Of a stretch of 64,000 bases of DNA, positions 32,766-44,636 are shown one piece after another. Both the position numbers and the translations under genes were made by a program. The DNA is from Prorocentrum cordatum. Taxonomy: Eukaryota > Sar > Dinophyceae > Prorocentrales > Prorocentraceae. The notes below the pieces were generated by a model. That model saw only the letters and a program-made list of their open reading frames with translations. It was not told where the DNA came from and ran no database searches. The first letter of the stretch is position 1. Each line of letters begins with the position of its first letter. Location: assembly GCA_963575745.1 (NCBI GenBank), contig CAUYUJ010016485.1:138817-202816 (forward strand), given 5' to 3'.

Positions 32766-33810
32766 TCAAAACAACAACATCATCACTGACCGGCCGACCG
32801 ACTGACCGGGTGACCAGGTGGCCAGCTGAACGGCTGACTGGGTGACCAGCATCACCAGCTGACAGGTTGACCGGCTGAGCAGTTGACTTGCTTTCCAGGA
32901 GCGCGTTTCTTTATTTTCGGCGATGACGGGCGACATGGGGGGAGGGGGGGCGGGGAGGGGTATGACGTAACACACCCCGCGAGCAGCATGTAGGTGGCGA
33001 TCTGCCCCACAGCGCCTGTATATGTGTACACCACAGCGCCTGCGTACACCGCAACAGCCGTGTGCAACGCAGCGCCTGCGTACACCACGGTGCTTTTGTG
33101 CACCACAGCGTCGGTGTACACCACAGCGAGTGTGCACACCGCAGCAGCCATGTGCAACATAGCGCCTGTCTACACCACAATGTTTTTGTGCACCGCAGCG
33201 CCCGTTCACATCACATCGCCTGTCCACACCACAGCATCCGCGTGCAACGCATCGCTGGTGTACACCACGGCGCCTGCGTGCACAGGACAGGTAAAAGGAA
33301 CATGTTGGTGATGATCTGTTGCGGACAGCTAAACGCCACGCCAAGGAAGTGCTGAGAATAGAATGCGAGGTTTTCCTTCCTCCCGCCTCCACCTCCACAT
33401 CCTCCTCCTCCTCCTCCTCCTCCTCCTCCTCCTCCTCCTCCTCCTCCTCCTCCGCCTCCACCTCCTCCTCCTCCTCCTCCTCTTCATCCTCCTCGTCCCC
33501 TCTTTTCCTCCTCCCTCACCCTTCCCCCCTGTCGTGCGGGTCGGCGCTACAGCGCACGTGCGCATCTTAGCGTGCACCGCAGAATGGTCGATTGAATCAA
33601 TCCTCTTGCCTCTTGGACGGCCAATTTAGCTGGAGCCTCCTGGACGCAAAATGAGAGTTAGGATGATGTGGGCGGATTCCCGAGGACTCATTGATTTCAG
33701 CGGCGTGCCTGTTCCCATTGGGATTATTTCCCAATCCTGTAGAAAACCATTTCTGTTGAATCCACAAACGCCCCATGTTGTCATACGGATTTGTTTGCTT
33801 TTTTTGTTTT
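32766..33810. repeat. Block x, third occurrence
   Basis: CTGACCGG-type repeats (32,780-32,890), GTGTACACC minisatellite (33,000-33,290), TCC run interrupted by CGCCTCCACC (33,400-33,490), then the common spacer. It continues into block A' at about 33,900, as the first occurrence continues into block A. Confidence 0.85.
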
Positions 33811-33900
33811 ATATATATATATATATAAATAAAAATAATAAGAATAATAATAATAATAATAACAATAATAAATAAAAATAAAAATAATAATAATAATAAG
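33811..33900. repeat. (TA)n and (AAT)n microsatellites
   Basis: TATATATATATA followed by AATAATAATAAC-type repeats, at the position where unit 1 has an ATATAT/AAAC tract. Confidence 0.85.
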
Positions 33901-33919
33901 TTTTTGTTGCAACAGCGGG

Positions 33920-34205
33920 GCTCTGTTGCACACGGTTGCTGATGTGCACACAGTCGCCGTGGTGCACACACGCGCCGTAGTGCGCGCGGGAATTGCGGTG
34001 TCCAGTGGTACTGTGTTGCACACGGCTGATGTGGTGTACGCAAGCGCGGTGGTGTACACAAACGCTGTGGTGCCCGCAAGCACTGTGGCACACACTGGCG
34101 CTGTGTTGCGCGCGGATGCTATGGTGCACATGTGCGGTGTGGTGTACACAAGCGCTGTTGTGTACGCAGGTACCGTGGTGTACACAGGCGATGTGGTGCA
34201 GATCG
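33920..34205 (-). repeat. Minisatellite in inverse orientation (start of block A')
   Basis: Counterpart of 2,030-2,310, with GTGGTGTACACAAGCGCTG-type units. Forms an inverted pair with the array at 33,000-33,290. Confidence 0.8.
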
Positions 34206-34401
34206 CCACCGACAAGGTGTTGCCACCCGTCCTCCGTCATTCTTGGGCATTCCCAGACGCCGCCGGCGAGAAACATGACGTCATCGGCCCCTTCCCCCAC
34301 ACCCCCAGATGATTGCCGTCATCGGCCTGGGATAAAAGAACACGCTCCAGCCGCGTCCGCGCGCCGACGACGATGAGCGACGAGCGACGAACGACAAGCG
34401 A

Positions 34402-34420
34402 CAAAGACGACGACGATGAC

Positions 34421-34455
<35 letters not shown>

Positions 34456-34680
34456 CGAGTGCGGACCAAATTCCGATGCGGATTCCTATGCGGACACTTA
34501 TGTGGATCTCGATGCGCACGGCGGCAAGCTGGCTGACCAGTTGACCAGTTGACCGGCTGACAAGCTGACCATCTAACCGATTGACTGGCTGACCAAATGA
34601 CCAACTGACTGGCTGACCGGCTGACCGGGTGGCCCGCTGACCGGATGACCGGGTAGCCCGCTGACCGGTGACCGGCGATA
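34402..34680. repeat. (GAC)n run and CTGACC-type minisatellite
   Basis: (GAC)n at about 34,402-34,460 and CTGACCGG/CTGACCAA units at about 34,530-34,680, collinear with 2,490-2,800. Confidence 0.8.
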
Positions 34681-35201
34681 TGAACCCGCGGGCGCGCGTG
34701 GGGCGATCGCGCCCCCTCCTCCTTGCAGCCGGGGCACTCCCAGTGGATCGGGGCGATGTGCGGATAGAAGATGGCGGAACGTTGACTGATCCGTGGAGTG
34801 CACGGGCAAGTATGCCCACATGTTGCGCCTGCACGCCTTGCAGGTGTAGCGCGCGCGCTCGGCTGCCACTTCACGTATGATTTCGACCCCCGTGGTTCCA
34901 GAGGCCACTGTTGGCAAGGCTACTGAAGGACGTCGCACTCACAAGCACAAATCGCGAGGTGCGGGGGCCTCAGACGGCGGCGTGAATTCACGACGCCCTG
35001 GACGAGTCGCTCGGCCATCTTCCATGGCCAGACTGGGGCGTCGAAGCTGTCGCGGCCTTCGACGTGGACGCGGGAGAGTTTGCCCGTGCATCTGAGGTTC
35101 GCGGACTGCCCGAGGATGACCGGAGCTTCGGAGACCAGCCCGATGGTCTTTATCAAGATGCCCCCGCGACGATCTCGAAGACCAAGCTGACATCTGGGCA
35201 A
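34681..35201 (-). pseudogene. Zinc-ribbon-like segment of copia-like polyprotein (block A')
   Basis: Duplicate of 2,793-3,327. Peptides WPWKMAERLVQGVVNSRR and ARYTCKACRRNMW are visible in different frames, so a frameshift separates them. The second CxxC pair (CPGCKEEGA) is in yet another frame. Confidence 0.6.
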
Positions 35202-36740
35202 AGATGGCCACGTCCGCGCCTCGGGCTACCAGCACCTCTGGCAATGGCGACTCGCCGTACAGTTACGATGGTTCAGGCTGCTCGTTGACGACGCAGCCGC
35301 GTAACTCAAGCTGCAGCAGCGCAAGGCATCCGCAGAATAGGCCACGCGTGGCCACGTCCTCGTAGAAGCGCAGTCTGGCGTGGTAGTTATGCTAGCAGTT
35401 GAAGAGGGCCCATTGACCGAAGGGACTGTAGGCTGGAGCCATGATGGCTACTAGTGACCGACGTTGTCTATCAGATATGTCCACGGCCCGCCGCTGGCAC
35501 TCGCAGCGAAGGTCACAGCCAATGACCAAGTCGAAGTTCCTGCCAGCTCTACGGCGGCGGCGGACTACCAGTCTGCTAGTTCGCGCCTTTCCACCACAAA
35601 CCTCGATGATGTCGACGCCGTGGTCGACAGCTGCGAGGTAGGTGGGGAGATGGCGGGCGGCGTGGATTTCGGTGGACTGAGATTCGAACACCAGCCGCTC
35701 GGGGGTCAGCTTCCGGCACCAGGGCCGGCGAGCCTCGGAAACACCACGCGGGCAAACCTGCGGCAAGGTTGCCACGGCGGCCGCCCTCGTCGCACTTGCC
35801 CACGCAGCCTGGATCGCCCAAGGCTGGATGGCCGAGAGGACAAGGGGCTAACCCAGCGGGGTCAGCGCCGCAATCGCCGGAGCGCCCTCGGCGACCTGCT
35901 CGCACGTCTTGTGCACATGGCCCTCCTTTATCCTCTTCTCCTGGCGCGCGCGATCTCTGCCGTCGGGCAAGCGCTTGCGAAGCATTCGCCAGACACCCCC
36001 CGTGGCCGGTCGTGCTTGAGGACCTGGGTGTCTGAGGTGTTTGAGCGCACGCGGCCGAGGGTGCGCCGCTGGGCATCGCGCTTGCGGCATGCCACAGGAT
36101 TGGAATACGCGTTCGAGCATGGCGAGCATACTGCCGTCGCGCCTCGTCGAAAGCGCACACTCTCAGGCGCATCGCAACTGCGGCCAGGTGAAGTCGAAAC
36201 AGTCCGCGGCAAAGCAGGGCCGCATACATTCGTCGGTGGACGATCGCCGCGTCGTCGACGCGCTCCGCCAGACTGACGTTGCATCGGCGCAGCTGGCAGG
36301 AGATTGGCGCCCCGGCGAGCACAATAAGACAACGCTGGCGCGTTTGGCCTCTGGGGCCAACGGCTCGCGGAAAGCCCGACGCTGGCCCGCGAGGGAGCAA
36401 GCGGGCGTCGATCATCCGCCGCGCCGCTCGTCGTTTCCAGGGTTGGCCATGCTGGCCAAAGAACACTACCCCGGCGCTGGCGCCCTAGACCCTGGCGCAC
36501 TTGTCAGGGAGAAGGAGTCGAGGACGAGGCGAGCCTCGCCCCCGAATGCTTCGCGCGTAACCCACCGCGCGCAGCAGTCGGCGTCGGGGAACGCGCTGTC
36601 GAACAACGGCTTTCTGGCCCCCTCGAACTCTGCGGCGCGGACGGCGTCGACGCCGCGGCCTCGCCGCGCTAGCGACGCCCCCCGCCCCCGTTCTAGGGCT
36701 CAGGCGGGGCGCCCAGGTCCTGCCGCCCACTCCTGCCAAG
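35202..36740 (-). pseudogene. Rossmann-like 'EVCGG' segment of copia-like polyprotein (block A')
   Basis: Best-preserved copy of this module in the window. A single frame at 35,775-35,392 contains VDIIEVCGGKARTSRLVV, AGRNFDLVIGCDL and SLVAIMAPAYSPFGQWALF, a glycine-rich loop and a PxxSPFG motif in the order of a Rossmann-fold, methyltransferase-like domain. It stops at a TAG after NC. Upstream frames are broken as in block A. Pseudogene of a dinoflagellate retroelement polyprotein (inferred from family resemblance). Confidence 0.6.
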
Positions 36741-37418
36741 GCAAGTCGGCGGGGTCAGCCTGGAGGGCCGGCCGGGCCACTTCCCGGCGAGGCAGCCCCT
36801 TGGAGAAATCGGCGCCACAGGCACCGAGAGACCCATCGGACGTCGCGATGTCTACCTCTTTCGGGATGGACCCATAGCCGAAGCACGTCACACCCGCGCG
36901 CCCGAAGCCTCAGGATCCACGAGACGACGGAGGAAGGTCGGGAAAGCTGGGAACGACCACGATCTCGACATCGTCGATGGTGCACTACATGATGAGCAAG
37001 GTGATGCGACGGCCCTGCTGGGCCGCGCACGTCAGCCAGCAGCTGTCGAGATGATTACCTCAGCCAACCACGCCGCCTACGACATCGACGCCCTAGCGCG
37101 AGTCCTGGACCAGGGCCAACGCGAATGCATGCGCCCAGGTGGCTGACCTTCGAGAGCAGGGAGGTCATCGCCTGGGCCGCAGACTAAAAGGCAAGGAGGC
37201 CATCGCCCGCGCCCCCCACGGCCAGAACGCAAATGCTGCACTAACTGGCCACGCCATCACAGGAAGTCATCGCGATGGGGAAGCGCACCTCGCAGCGCGA
37301 TGCCACGCACAGCGGGGTTCACGACGTCTCCTCGAGAGGACGCAGCCTCACCCGCTAGGCCCCGTGGGCCAAATTCACAGCGAAGCGCAGTCCACGGAGG
37401 TTCGCCCAAGCGCCGACG

Positions 37419-38030
37419 TCAACAACGATGCCTAACTGACCAAGTAGATCGGCGCTCGCCAGGTAGCATGGCGAGTCGCCCCCTGAACTCGCGCCCGCGC
37501 CCGACGAAGTCGGCCACCACGGGGGCGTTTGTCTGCGCGTCGGCACGCGCGCGCCCAGGCGGGCGCCCCAGGGCACCGCCGCGTCCACTGCGGACGCGAG
37601 GCTGGACGCGCTGCCCGGCACTGGCACGAGATATGGCCGAGGCGCCCCCGGGGCCAGGGAACGGTCGAGAAGCCTGTGCTAGCTCTTGCCGCGGCGGGGC
37701 CCCATCGGGCACGCGCCCGTCTTCCGCCGCGAGGGGTGGCGCCGCGAGCAACGGACCCGCCCGCGCACGATCTGCGCCAGCGATGCGGAGGTCGGCGACG
37801 ACGTCGGCCGGGCCGCGGCACGCTGGACCGCGCGCTAAGCGGGCGCCTGCGTCCTGCACCAGCTGCAGATGGCACGCGCCGCGCGAGATGCGGCGGCAAC
37901 CCAGGCGCACCACCATCTCGCCGCGCAAGAAAGCCTCGAAGCAGACAGGACACCCGCTATCATCGCCCGTGAAAACCGCGACGGAAGGAGACTCGGCAGG
38001 TGGAGCGGCCGCCACAGGAGGAGGGCTCAC
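37419..38030 (-). pseudogene. RING-like segment of copia-like polyprotein (block A')
   Basis: A 203-codon frame with GCPVCFEAFLRGEMVVRLGC, then RRISRGACHLQL and PACRGPADVVADLRIAGAD. This matches CxxC...VVRLxC...C...CRG of a RING finger, with His ligands replaced by Arg and Arg/Gly. Better preserved than the block A copy. Confidence 0.5.
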
Positions 38031-38989
38031 AAAAGGTTATGTCCAACTCTGCGCGGCCTGACGTCGCTGCCATTCCTGCTTGCCGCACGGCTGCGCGCTG
38101 TGGAGCTCGTCGAAGCGCCGTCACTGCGCGCGGTCGATGGCGGCGCCCACGTCGCGTTCGGATCGGCCGCCGCTGGCCATCCAGGCATCGCGGCCGGCGA
38201 ACCGCATGGCCACCCCACTTAACGGTTGGCCCACGTCGACGGGGCCGTTCTGTTTGATCAGAGCCAGCTCCCAGGGAGGCTCGGGCGCGTGCGTCGACGC
38301 GACTGCCCGCGCGGCTTGCGGCGGCCACGCGGAGCTCGATCCACGCGGGGCGCCGACGCCAGGGGCGGAGACGGCGGGCGAGGAGGCGCAGGCGAGCGCG
38401 CGTCGAAAGGACCCCCCCCCCCAAGAGAGATGTCGGGAGTGGCACGGCGCTCGCGCGGCCGAAGCCCCGCCGCGGGACAGCCACCCCCCCCAAAGCGAGA
38501 GAGGGCCCCGAGGACAGCAGCCTCGCGGAGTAGGGCAGCGGCGCAGCGGCGGCGAAGCGTCGAGGCAGCTGGAGGAATGGACAAGGAGCGGGGATGGAGG
38601 GGGGACGGTCGGAGGGGGGGGGGGGAAGGGGGGCGGCAGAGGAGCAGAGCCGCGCGGTCTTAGAGCCGCGCTGTCTTGGACAGTGCCCAACTCAAGAATT
38701 CGCGCGCGCAGGGCGCAACTTGCCGCGCGGCGGTGAATGCCGCGCCGCGAGCGAACTGAGCAGAATGGAGGGGGCGAAGCGCTTCGCCGCCTGCCGCGGC
38801 GCGGCAAAGCGAAAAAAAAATGCTGCGCTACGCTGCGCCGCGCAAACGGGCGACCGCAGCGAGCGAGAGCGGGCCGCGTCGAACGCAGGGGGAGGCAACG
38901 CACCCCCCGGGCGCGACAAACGAGGGCGTTGCCACTGCAATAGAATAGCCGCAGACACGCGCACGGCCGTGGAAGAAGACGACCCGCGC
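38031..38989 (-). other. Probable 5' region of the block A' retroelement remnant
   Basis: Collinear with 6,113-6,989 but carries an insertion of about 90 bp (around 38,795-38,880) not found in block A. Frames on both strands are Arg/Ala-rich. No domain recognised. Confidence 0.35.
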
Positions 38990-39215
38990 GTCGAAACAAA
39001 GATATCGCCACGCAGCGCAGCGCGATTGCAACGCAGAAAACACGCACGCGCGTCAACGCGAAACCGCCGCCACGCATCGCAGCGCGACTGCGAGGCAGAA
39101 CAGGGGCGCGTCGCAACACGAATACCGCCGCACTGCGCCGCGCGACTGCGAAGCAGACAAAATACGTCGAAACGACGATACCGCCACAGCGCAGAATGAC
39201 TGTGGAGCCGAAGCA
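38990..39215. repeat. ~60-bp tandem repeat, about 4 copies
   Basis: Collinear with 6,990-7,215; same GCGACTGCGAGGCAGA-type unit ends. Confidence 0.75.
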
Positions 39216-39232
39216 CAAGTGTCAACCACGTG

Positions 39233-39257
39233 CGAAGTTACAATCAACAAATACGCT
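39233..39257. other. Empty site for the CCTACCTAGG TIR element
   Basis: Block A' runs GAAGTTACAAT directly into AAATACGC with only a few intervening bases. Block A has the 0.9-kb TIR element between the same flanks (7,231-8,180). Confidence 0.65.
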
Positions 39258-39745
39258 GAATACGCAGCCCGCCACGACACGAAGGCGCCAGGCAGTAAGC
39301 CGAGGGTGCCCTGACCGATACAAGTCGCGATCCACAACTTCGCTGCGGACACGCTTCTAAAGCCCGGGGGATTCCCCGCCCGGCAACGATCCCAGCCGAC
39401 TCCCAGCCGCCGCCCGGCAATAAATATCCCAGCCAAATCCCCGCCGCGGCCCCGCCGCGGCCCCGCCGCCGCCCAGCCGCGGCCCAGCCGCCGCCCGGCC
39501 GCCGCCCCCCCAGAAAAGCTGCCACCCTTCTTACAAAAAAACGCCGCCAGTAAAATCCCAGACGAATCCCCGCCGCGGCCCCGCCGCCGCCCAGCCGCCG
39601 CCAAACTGCACCCCAGCCACCAGCCCTCTCCCCGGGGGCCCCAACATGGCTTCATGGGACCTCGCAGGAAGGAGGGGTGCGATGGGAAACAGGAAGAACG
39701 CGACGGAGGAGCATGGCTGCAGGAGGGGGAAGGAAGACCGCTCCG
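39258..39745. repeat. End of block A': GCCGCC-rich sequence
   Basis: Collinear with 8,178-8,662. Similarity ends after GGAAGGAAGACCGC. No gene seen. Confidence 0.7.
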
Positions 39746-40223
39746 GGCCAGGTATTTCACCAACCCCGAAAGATACCCGCCAGCGCGGGCGCCAGGCAGG
39801 CTCGATCCCAAAAGTGCCCCCTGATACGACCCCAGGGGCGCCCCTTCATACAGGCATCAGGTTGGCTTCGATCGTTTCTCATTCCAACAGTCCTTGAAGG
39901 GGGGTCGAAGATGCGCAAGCCGAAGGTCATGCGCAGCATGGCTGCCGGCGTGTAGGTTTGGCACCACACAGTGCCCTTGATTCGTTTGGGGGCCTCTTCA
40001 ACCTAATGTCTACGATGTCTGAATCGCGGGGGGCACGGAGATCAGCCCGCTCGATTTGTTCCTGGAAAAAATCACAACAGCAGAGGGATAGTCTGAACAC
40101 TGAACGAAACAAGGAAGGATGCCCCACTACAGCGATACTGCAATTATTGTGCCGGCTCAGGGCACAGGCAACCTTAATTCGATGAATCGGCCCGTCTACG
40201 GAGCAGCGCCCAGCCGCGGCCAC

Positions 40224-40470
40224 GAAGAGCCCCCGGAAGGCCCCGAGGAAGAGGAGGAGGAGACGCTCACGTAATGCTAGCTGGGAGCCGACGGTCAGCG
40301 CGCAGCCCCAGTCGACCCCCAGAGAGCCGACAGCCCCGCGCACAGTCCCAGCCGACCCCCAAGGGAGCCGACGGTCCCGCGCGCAGTCCCCGCCGACCCC
40401 CTGGGGACCGACGGTCCGCGCGCAGTCCCAGAGGACCCCCCGTTACACGTGCTGACGAAGGGGAGAAGGA
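40224..40470. repeat. ~40-bp minisatellite (AGCCGACGGTCCGCGCGCAG)
   Basis: About five degenerate units, each containing GCCGACGGTC, GCGCGCAGTCCC and GACCCCC. Confidence 0.8.
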
Positions 40471-40735
40471 GTTGGAGGAGGAGGAGAAGTGGGAGATCCT
40501 GCGCCACCTCTGAAACTCCCTCTCCGCGGCCGCGGCGCGCCCGCATCATCCGCGCGTGGTTTCTCGCCATCGCCGACCCCGGACGTCGTTGGGACCAGCT
40601 GGCTCCACATTTGCCACTGCAGCCATCATTTGACCGATGTCCATCGTACATGGTCACGATGCAACTGGGACAGACTATCAAGAGGCTCAGTGGCCATGGC
40701 TTCCATATATGTATGTATATATAGAGAGAGATCAG

Positions 40736-40799
40736 TCTCTCTCTCTCTCTCTCGGTATCTCTCTCTCTCTCTCTCGCTCTCTGTCTTTCTCTCTCTTTC

Positions 40800-40852
<53 letters not shown>
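40736..40852. repeat. (TC)n microsatellite
   Basis: TCTCTC run with G, T and A interruptions, preceded by TATATATAGAGAGAGA. Confidence 0.9.
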
Positions 40853-41386
40853 CCCTCTGCGCACCTAGATATTACCGTATGCCTCGATTGTTTACATCAT
40901 CCCCCCCCCCCTTCTCCTCCAGCAGCCCTTCTCCCTTATGGAAAATACGTTGCCGCGCCTGCTCTTTAGATCACTCCTCCTAGAGGCCCACTATGTCAGT
41001 CGATCAAAATGACCTCTACGAACTCACGCATCCACACACCGTACTCACGTATCCTGTAAATGAGCCTCACTCGTGTAGACTTAGGTTCAGGAAGCATGAA
41101 GACGCTCGTACCTGAGAGAAAGGTCGGTCGATGGATCAGTCTCCTTGCGGGTGTGACCAGCCTCGCTTGAGTTGCCACTTGGACTATTGAACACAGCATC
41201 GCATAGCCTAGCATAGTCAACTTGCAACGCAAGGGTAGCGAGCTCTCGGGACCATTGCCAGCGAAGTCGATATGGGTACGAGGTCGGCCTGAAACATACT
41301 GAGCTCTGAGGCTGGAGAATGGCGGCAGATGAAGACCGAGAAGCATAAGGAGTAACACGGACTTCTGCAGATATACAGAGATGGAG

Positions 41387-41410
41387 GGAGGGAGGGAGGG
41401 AGGGAGGGAG
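41387..41410. repeat. (GGGA)n microsatellite
   Basis: Six GGGA units. Confidence 0.8.
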
Positions 41411-41659
41411 TAGAGGACGGAATCAAGGGTAATCTCCAAGCGCAGGCCCCACAAAACCTCTTAGAAGCCGTGGTGGCTACGGACGACGACGAGGCCAGAC
41501 GAGCAAGCTAAAACGGGCCCCAGACTAGGTAACCCCGACAGTACCTCAAGAGAACCTTCTTTGGTCACTTATTCGAAGTGTCCCCCCTGGGTGCCGTGAG
41601 AGGGCCGCAATGGGACGCCTGAGTTTGACATTAAGCCTTGCGTAGGTTTGGTTGCGTGG

Positions 41660-41800
41660 GGCAGACACGCCAAATGCGTGCAAGAACTCGGGAGTCGACA
41701 CGCCAAACGCGCGCCGGCAGACGCGCCAAAAGCGCGGCGGCAGACACGCCGAATGCGTGCCAAGGAAAACGCGAGACACGCCAAAAGCGTGCCGGCTCAG
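41660..41800. repeat. ~21-36-bp repeat (GACACGCCAAANGCGTG)
   Basis: GACACGCCAAATGCGTGC, GACACGCCAAACGCGCGC, GACGCGCCAAAAGCGCGG, GACACGCCGAATGCGTGC and GACACGCCAAAAGCGTGC follow one another at uneven spacing. Each has a short inverted GCG...CGC character. Confidence 0.75.
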
Positions 41801-42378
41801 GAGGGAGGCCAAGGGCGCTTATGGGTTTCTTCAGGCTCCTGAGGATTCTGATGAGCCCTGGAGGGCACCCACGGGCTCTTGTTGGCTCCAGGGAACCTCA
41901 TGGAGCCCACGAACTCCTCAAGACTCTTATCTATGAACGTTGATGGCCCGCCCATACGGACCCCAAAGAAATTCGAAGGCGTCTTGTCAAGGACCCCGCA
42001 CGAACTCCTACGCCTAAAGACCTCAATGAAAAACCCATACGAATCCCCAAACCCATGGGAGCCCCATGCGCAATGAACCCCAGATCCAACGCGAAACCCG
42101 CGCGAACCCCCCATGGAGAAATCGGACAGGAGCCCTGAGGGAGGAGCCACAACATAGAAGAAATTATTCCGCCAATGGGCATGTTGCGATCAATAAGACG
42201 CGAAAGATACGGATGCATGCGAACCTCATTCCGCCGATGGAAATCTCGAACCCCCCCTAGAAGAAAACGATGTTACAACGATTCTACAACGATTCCGACG
42301 TTTTATACATTATCCCCCGCAAGTGCGGAACAGAGTGAGGGGCAAGTGACGTTGCTTCGAGATCTGTCTGAGGCCTTT

Positions 42379-43411
42379 CGAGCCAGAGAGATAAGCCACA
42401 GCAACGCACCACGGGGAATCCATGGGGAATGCGATTCGCCCCATGTGACCCCGCTAGCATCGCACGGATAACCAGCACACGGACCCCAAGGGCCCCCAGA
42501 GGGGGGGCCCTCAGGAGCCCTCAGCACCAGGCATCGCACGGATAACCTGGCCCGAGGGCGATCTGGCTCGAGACGCGCGCCCTCCTTCGCCTGAGACGTA
42601 AGCCACAGCAAAGCACCATGGGGAATCCATGGGGAATGCGATTCGCCCCATGTGACACTGCTGGCATCGCACGGACAACCAGCACACGGACCCCAAGGGC
42701 CCCCAGAGGGGGGCCCTCAGGAGCCCTCAGCACCAGGCATCGCACGGATAACCTGGCCCAAGGGCGATCCGGCTCGAGACGCGCGCCCTCCTTCGCCCGA
42801 AACGTAAGCCACAGCAACGCACCACGGGGAATCCATGGGGAATGCGATTGGCCCCATGTGACACCGCTGGCATCGCACGGATAACCAGCACACGGACCCC
42901 AAGGGCCCCCAGAAGGGGGGCCCTCAGGAGCCCTCATCGCACCGATAACCTGGCCCAAGGGCGATCCGGCTCGAGACGCGTGCCCTCCTTCGCCTGAGAC
43001 GTAAGCCACAGCAACGCGCCATGGGGAATCCATGGAGAATGCGATTCGCCCCATGTGACCCCGCTGGCATCGCACGGATAACCAGCACACGGACCCCAAG
43101 GGCCCCCAGAGGGGGGCCCTCAGGAGCCCTCAGCACCAGGCATCGCACGGATAACCTGGCCCAAGGGCGATCCGGCTCGAGACGCGTGCCCTCCTTCGCC
43201 CGAAACGTAAGCCACAGCAACGCACCACGGGGAATCCATGGGGAATGCGATTCGCCCCATGTGACCCCGCTGGCATCGCAAGGATAACCAGCACACGGAC
43301 CCCAAGGGCCCCCAGAGGGGGGGCCCTCAGGAGCCCTCAGCACCAGGCATCGCACGGATAACCTGGCCCAAGGGCGATCCGACTCGAGACGCGCGCCCTC
43401 CTTCGCCTGAG
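42379..43411. repeat. 206-bp satellite array, five units
   Basis: Units begin with GCCACAGCAACGCACC at 42,395, 42,602, 42,808, 43,005 and 43,211, so periods are 207, 206, 197 and 206 bp. Each unit holds TCGCACGGATAACC twice. Units are nearly identical. Open frames run through it because stops are rare, but the period is not constantly a multiple of three, so it is not coding. Confidence 0.9.
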
Positions 43412-44095
43412 ACATCCTCGGGGGACCAAATCCCCAAATGCCTTGGGGACCCTTGGAGACCCGTGGCAGGAGGAGGCGGCGGGGGGACGTTACGTCGCGC
43501 TCCCCAGCTCACTCGTAGGATTATCTCGCACCAGACGCCCTTAAGGCCCTCTTGCAAGCCCAATGGGCCTAAGGCCCCAAGACGCCCAAGGCCCCAAGAC
43601 GCATAAAGCCCCAAGACGCCTAAGGCCCCAAGACACATAAAGCCCCAAGACGCCTAAGGCCCCAAGACACCTAAGGCCCCTAGATACCCAAGACGCCCAG
43701 GGCCCCAAGACGCCCAGAGTCCCAAGACGCCTCCTCCGACAACGGAAAGCACGCAGCACGCACCGGCAACAAGAATCACACAGCAACCATCAGCAACACA
43801 AATCACACAGCACACTCCGACAACACAACATCACACAGCGCACACCAGCAACAAACATTACAACACTACACAGCACACACCGACAACACAACATCGCACA
43901 GCACATGCCGACAACAAAACCACACAGCACACACCAGCAACGACAATCACACAGCACACGACCGGTAACAAGAATCAGACAGCACACGACCAGCAACAAA
44001 AATTACACAGCACACGAACGGCGAATGCGACGTCGAAGACGACGACGGCGGCGACGACGGCGGCGTCGACGACGACGACGACGACGACGAGGACG

Positions 44096-44150
<55 letters not shown>

Positions 44151-44165
44151 CTGCGACGACGACCT
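43412..44165. repeat. 17-bp (CCCCAAGACGCCTAAGG) array, CACACAGCA repeats and (GAC)n
   Basis: Three consecutive repeats: GGCCCCAAGACGCCTAA units at about 43,565-43,735, ACACAGCACACACCAGCAACAA-type units at about 43,740-44,020, and (GAC)n/(GGC)n at about 44,036-44,165. The first two recur in the same order at 44,990-45,475. Confidence 0.85.
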
Positions 44166-44636
44166 CTGGAGTTATCCCACAAAGTTAGGGGGGGTACGGG
44201 GGGTAGGGGGGGGAGGGGAGTCGATAAAACTCTACCCATGTTTTCCGCCACGCTTCGCGCTGGCACGGCCCTGTCTGACCTCACGCCTGGCCCAGTCGTG
44301 AGAGATGAGCTGGGCCCAACGCTGACCCGCGCTCCCGTCGTCGGCTGCACGACCCGGCCGCCTGCTGGCCCCCTCTCCGTCCTCCTCCGCGCCCTGCCGT
44401 GGGCCCGCGCGGCAGAGCAAACCCGCACGGCAGACCAGCACGGCGGAGCAGCACGACGGAGCAGACCAGACCAGCCAGCGCGCATTCCAGACGAGGCAGG
44501 GGCAACTGGGCGGCGGACCACGGCGAGGCACGCGGGGCACCCGGGTCCTTTTGGGCCCCCTGACCTCGCCCACTCCCGCGCACCCCTCACGCGGATCGCG
44601 GGGTCCGGCGGGGAGAAGGCCGAGCCAGAGAGATAA
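44166..44636. other. Unique segment between the duplicated repeat blocks
   Basis: Starts with a G-rich patch (44,185-44,220), then GC-rich sequence open in a plus frame without recognisable protein features. No supported gene. Confidence 0.4.

Larger units (their letters stand above)
21629..33790. repeat. Segmental duplication, copy 2 (block D plus following block x)
   Basis: Second copy of the 12.28-kb unit, collinear with 9,349-21,560. It begins immediately after ACACAGTCGCC of block x, so the roughly 7-kb block A found between x and D in unit 1 is absent. Confidence 0.9.
39746..42378. other. Non-coding, repeat-bearing interval
   Basis: No frame here has a recognisable domain. Contents are listed separately: a roughly 40-bp minisatellite, a TC microsatellite, a short GGGA run and a GACACGCCAAA repeat. 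Remaining sequence (39.75-40.2, 40.9-41.6 and 41.8-42.3 kb) is unique in the window, without supported features. Confidence 0.5.

Noticed and set aside
31427-32845. Plus-strand poly-Ile/Thr open frame in the second CAT tract
   Set aside because: Microsatellite artefact, with length differing from copy 1 as repeats vary.
42379-43411. Possible CRISPR-like array (regular repeats)
   Set aside because: Units are contiguous 206-bp near-identical repeats without distinct spacers, in a eukaryote-like context.
42521-43415. Overlapping frames through the 206-bp satellite
   Set aside because: The repeat period varies between 197 and 207 bp and frames exist on both strands; satellite DNA explains them.
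43905-44636. Plus-strand open frame with Arg-rich start and Pro/Ala-rich end
   Set aside because: The first part is (GAC)n repeat; the remainder lacks recognisable motifs and conservation could not be judged.
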